Shown piece by piece: positions 63,880 through 64,000 of a stretch of 64,000 bases of DNA (positions are counted from its first letter, which is position 1; each line of letters begins with the position of its first letter). The DNA is from Massilia aquatica (lineage in GTDB: Bacteria > Pseudomonadota > Gammaproteobacteria > Burkholderiales > Burkholderiaceae_D). A program made the translations under genes and the position numbers. The stretch covers positions 38,662-102,661 of the forward strand of contig NZ_VVIW01000023.1 of NCBI RefSeq assembly GCF_011682045.1, written 5' to 3'. The notes beneath the pieces were generated by a model that worked only from the letters and a program-made list of their open reading frames with translations, did no database searches and was not told where the DNA came from.

Positions 63880-64000
63880 TGTACTGTCAATAGCGGACAC
63901 TCTTGTTTCAAGCCGCCTATCGCTGTTTGCTGAAATTTTCAGCGAACAATGCAGGCGGAACATTGCCAAGGCGCGAGTGGCGCCGCTGGCGGTTATAGAA
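63880..64000. mobile_element. IS3-family insertion sequence, one end (continues past window)
   Basis: The IS end begins near tgtactgtcaatagcggaca (63880-63899), which has the TG start and length of an IS3-family terminal repeat. The transposase C-terminus follows inside it. The other end and any target duplication lie outside. Confidence 0.7.
63917..64000 (-). CDS. IS3-family transposase OrfB, C-terminal fragment
   Basis: The last 27 codons of a DDE transposase on the minus strand: 'FYNRQRRHSRLGNVPP' is the conserved end of the IS3-family rve domain, just after the catalytic glutamate that lies beyond the window edge. The stop is at 63917-63919, 17 bases inside the IS terminal repeat. Confidence 0.85.
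   Translation of the reverse strand, partial: FYNRQRRHSRLGNVPPALFAENFSKQR

Overview
The window is a piece of a GC-rich betaproteobacterial chromosome, most likely from the Oxalobacteraceae (Massilia/Duganella/Janthinobacterium group). The basis is the gene order mltG-tmk-holB-pilZ-tatD, small families typical of that group (DUF4936, DUF6139, a PACE exporter), a family-typical fatty-acid degradation cluster, and strong GC-rich codon bias that leaves long open frames antisense to many genes. No rRNA, tRNA or CRISPR array was seen.

Left part (1-18884). A branched-chain-amino-acid type ABC transporter (substrate-binding protein cut by the window edge, then livH, livM, livG, livF with overlapping start/stop codons) ends at a REP-like hairpin. 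A two-domain enoyl-CoA hydratase/3-hydroxyacyl-CoA dehydrogenase follows. Then come a lipoprotein, an Xre-cupin regulator with an acetyltransferase, a PACE-family efflux protein divergent from a LysR regulator, a secreted class C beta-lactamase-like hydrolase, a TetR regulator, and a DauR-like regulator driving a PLP dehydratase and a gamma-carbonic anhydrase. An MHS-type sugar/organic acid transporter closes this part.

Accessory patch 1 (18885-21000) holds a lone YhcG-type PDDEXK nuclease and a propeller-like gene broken by one missing T. It is followed by a Bcr/CflA-type exporter and an AlkD-like protein, then a six-gene lipid/beta-oxidation operon (23066-29189: thiolase, acyl-CoA dehydrogenase, Dabb protein, SDR, MDR, SDR). 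The promoter regions of this operon and of the distant hydratase/dehydrogenase gene share a 13-bp motif, suggesting one regulon.

Accessory patch 2 (29190-31194) is AT-richer and decayed: one gene is interrupted by a single TGA, and a RES/Xre toxin-antitoxin pair keeps its antitoxin while the toxin is frameshifted.

Housekeeping part (31289-42990): NRDE protein, DUF4936, ygfZ; divergently mltG-tmk-holB-pilZ-GNAT-tatD; then an ankyrin protein, a protein methyltransferase with protein-arginine-methyltransferase hallmarks, small proteins and a NIT-domain chemoreceptor.

Right part (43055-60253, all on the minus strand): a large RTX/DUF4214 surface or secreted protein, preceded in transcription order by the most unusual locus of the window: three tandem DUF4132 paralogues (the first lacking the C-terminal half), a MoxR AAA+ ATPase, a DUF5682 protein with TIKI/TraB-like signatures, a VWA protein, a protein with two SWIM-like metal motifs, and a small partner. 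Most junctions overlap by a few bases. It has the architecture of a MoxR-vWA ternary system, a class proposed to act in biological conflict or stress. The window ends with an aldo/keto reductase, an OsmC-YcaO fusion protein, and an IS3-family element that has cut another gene.
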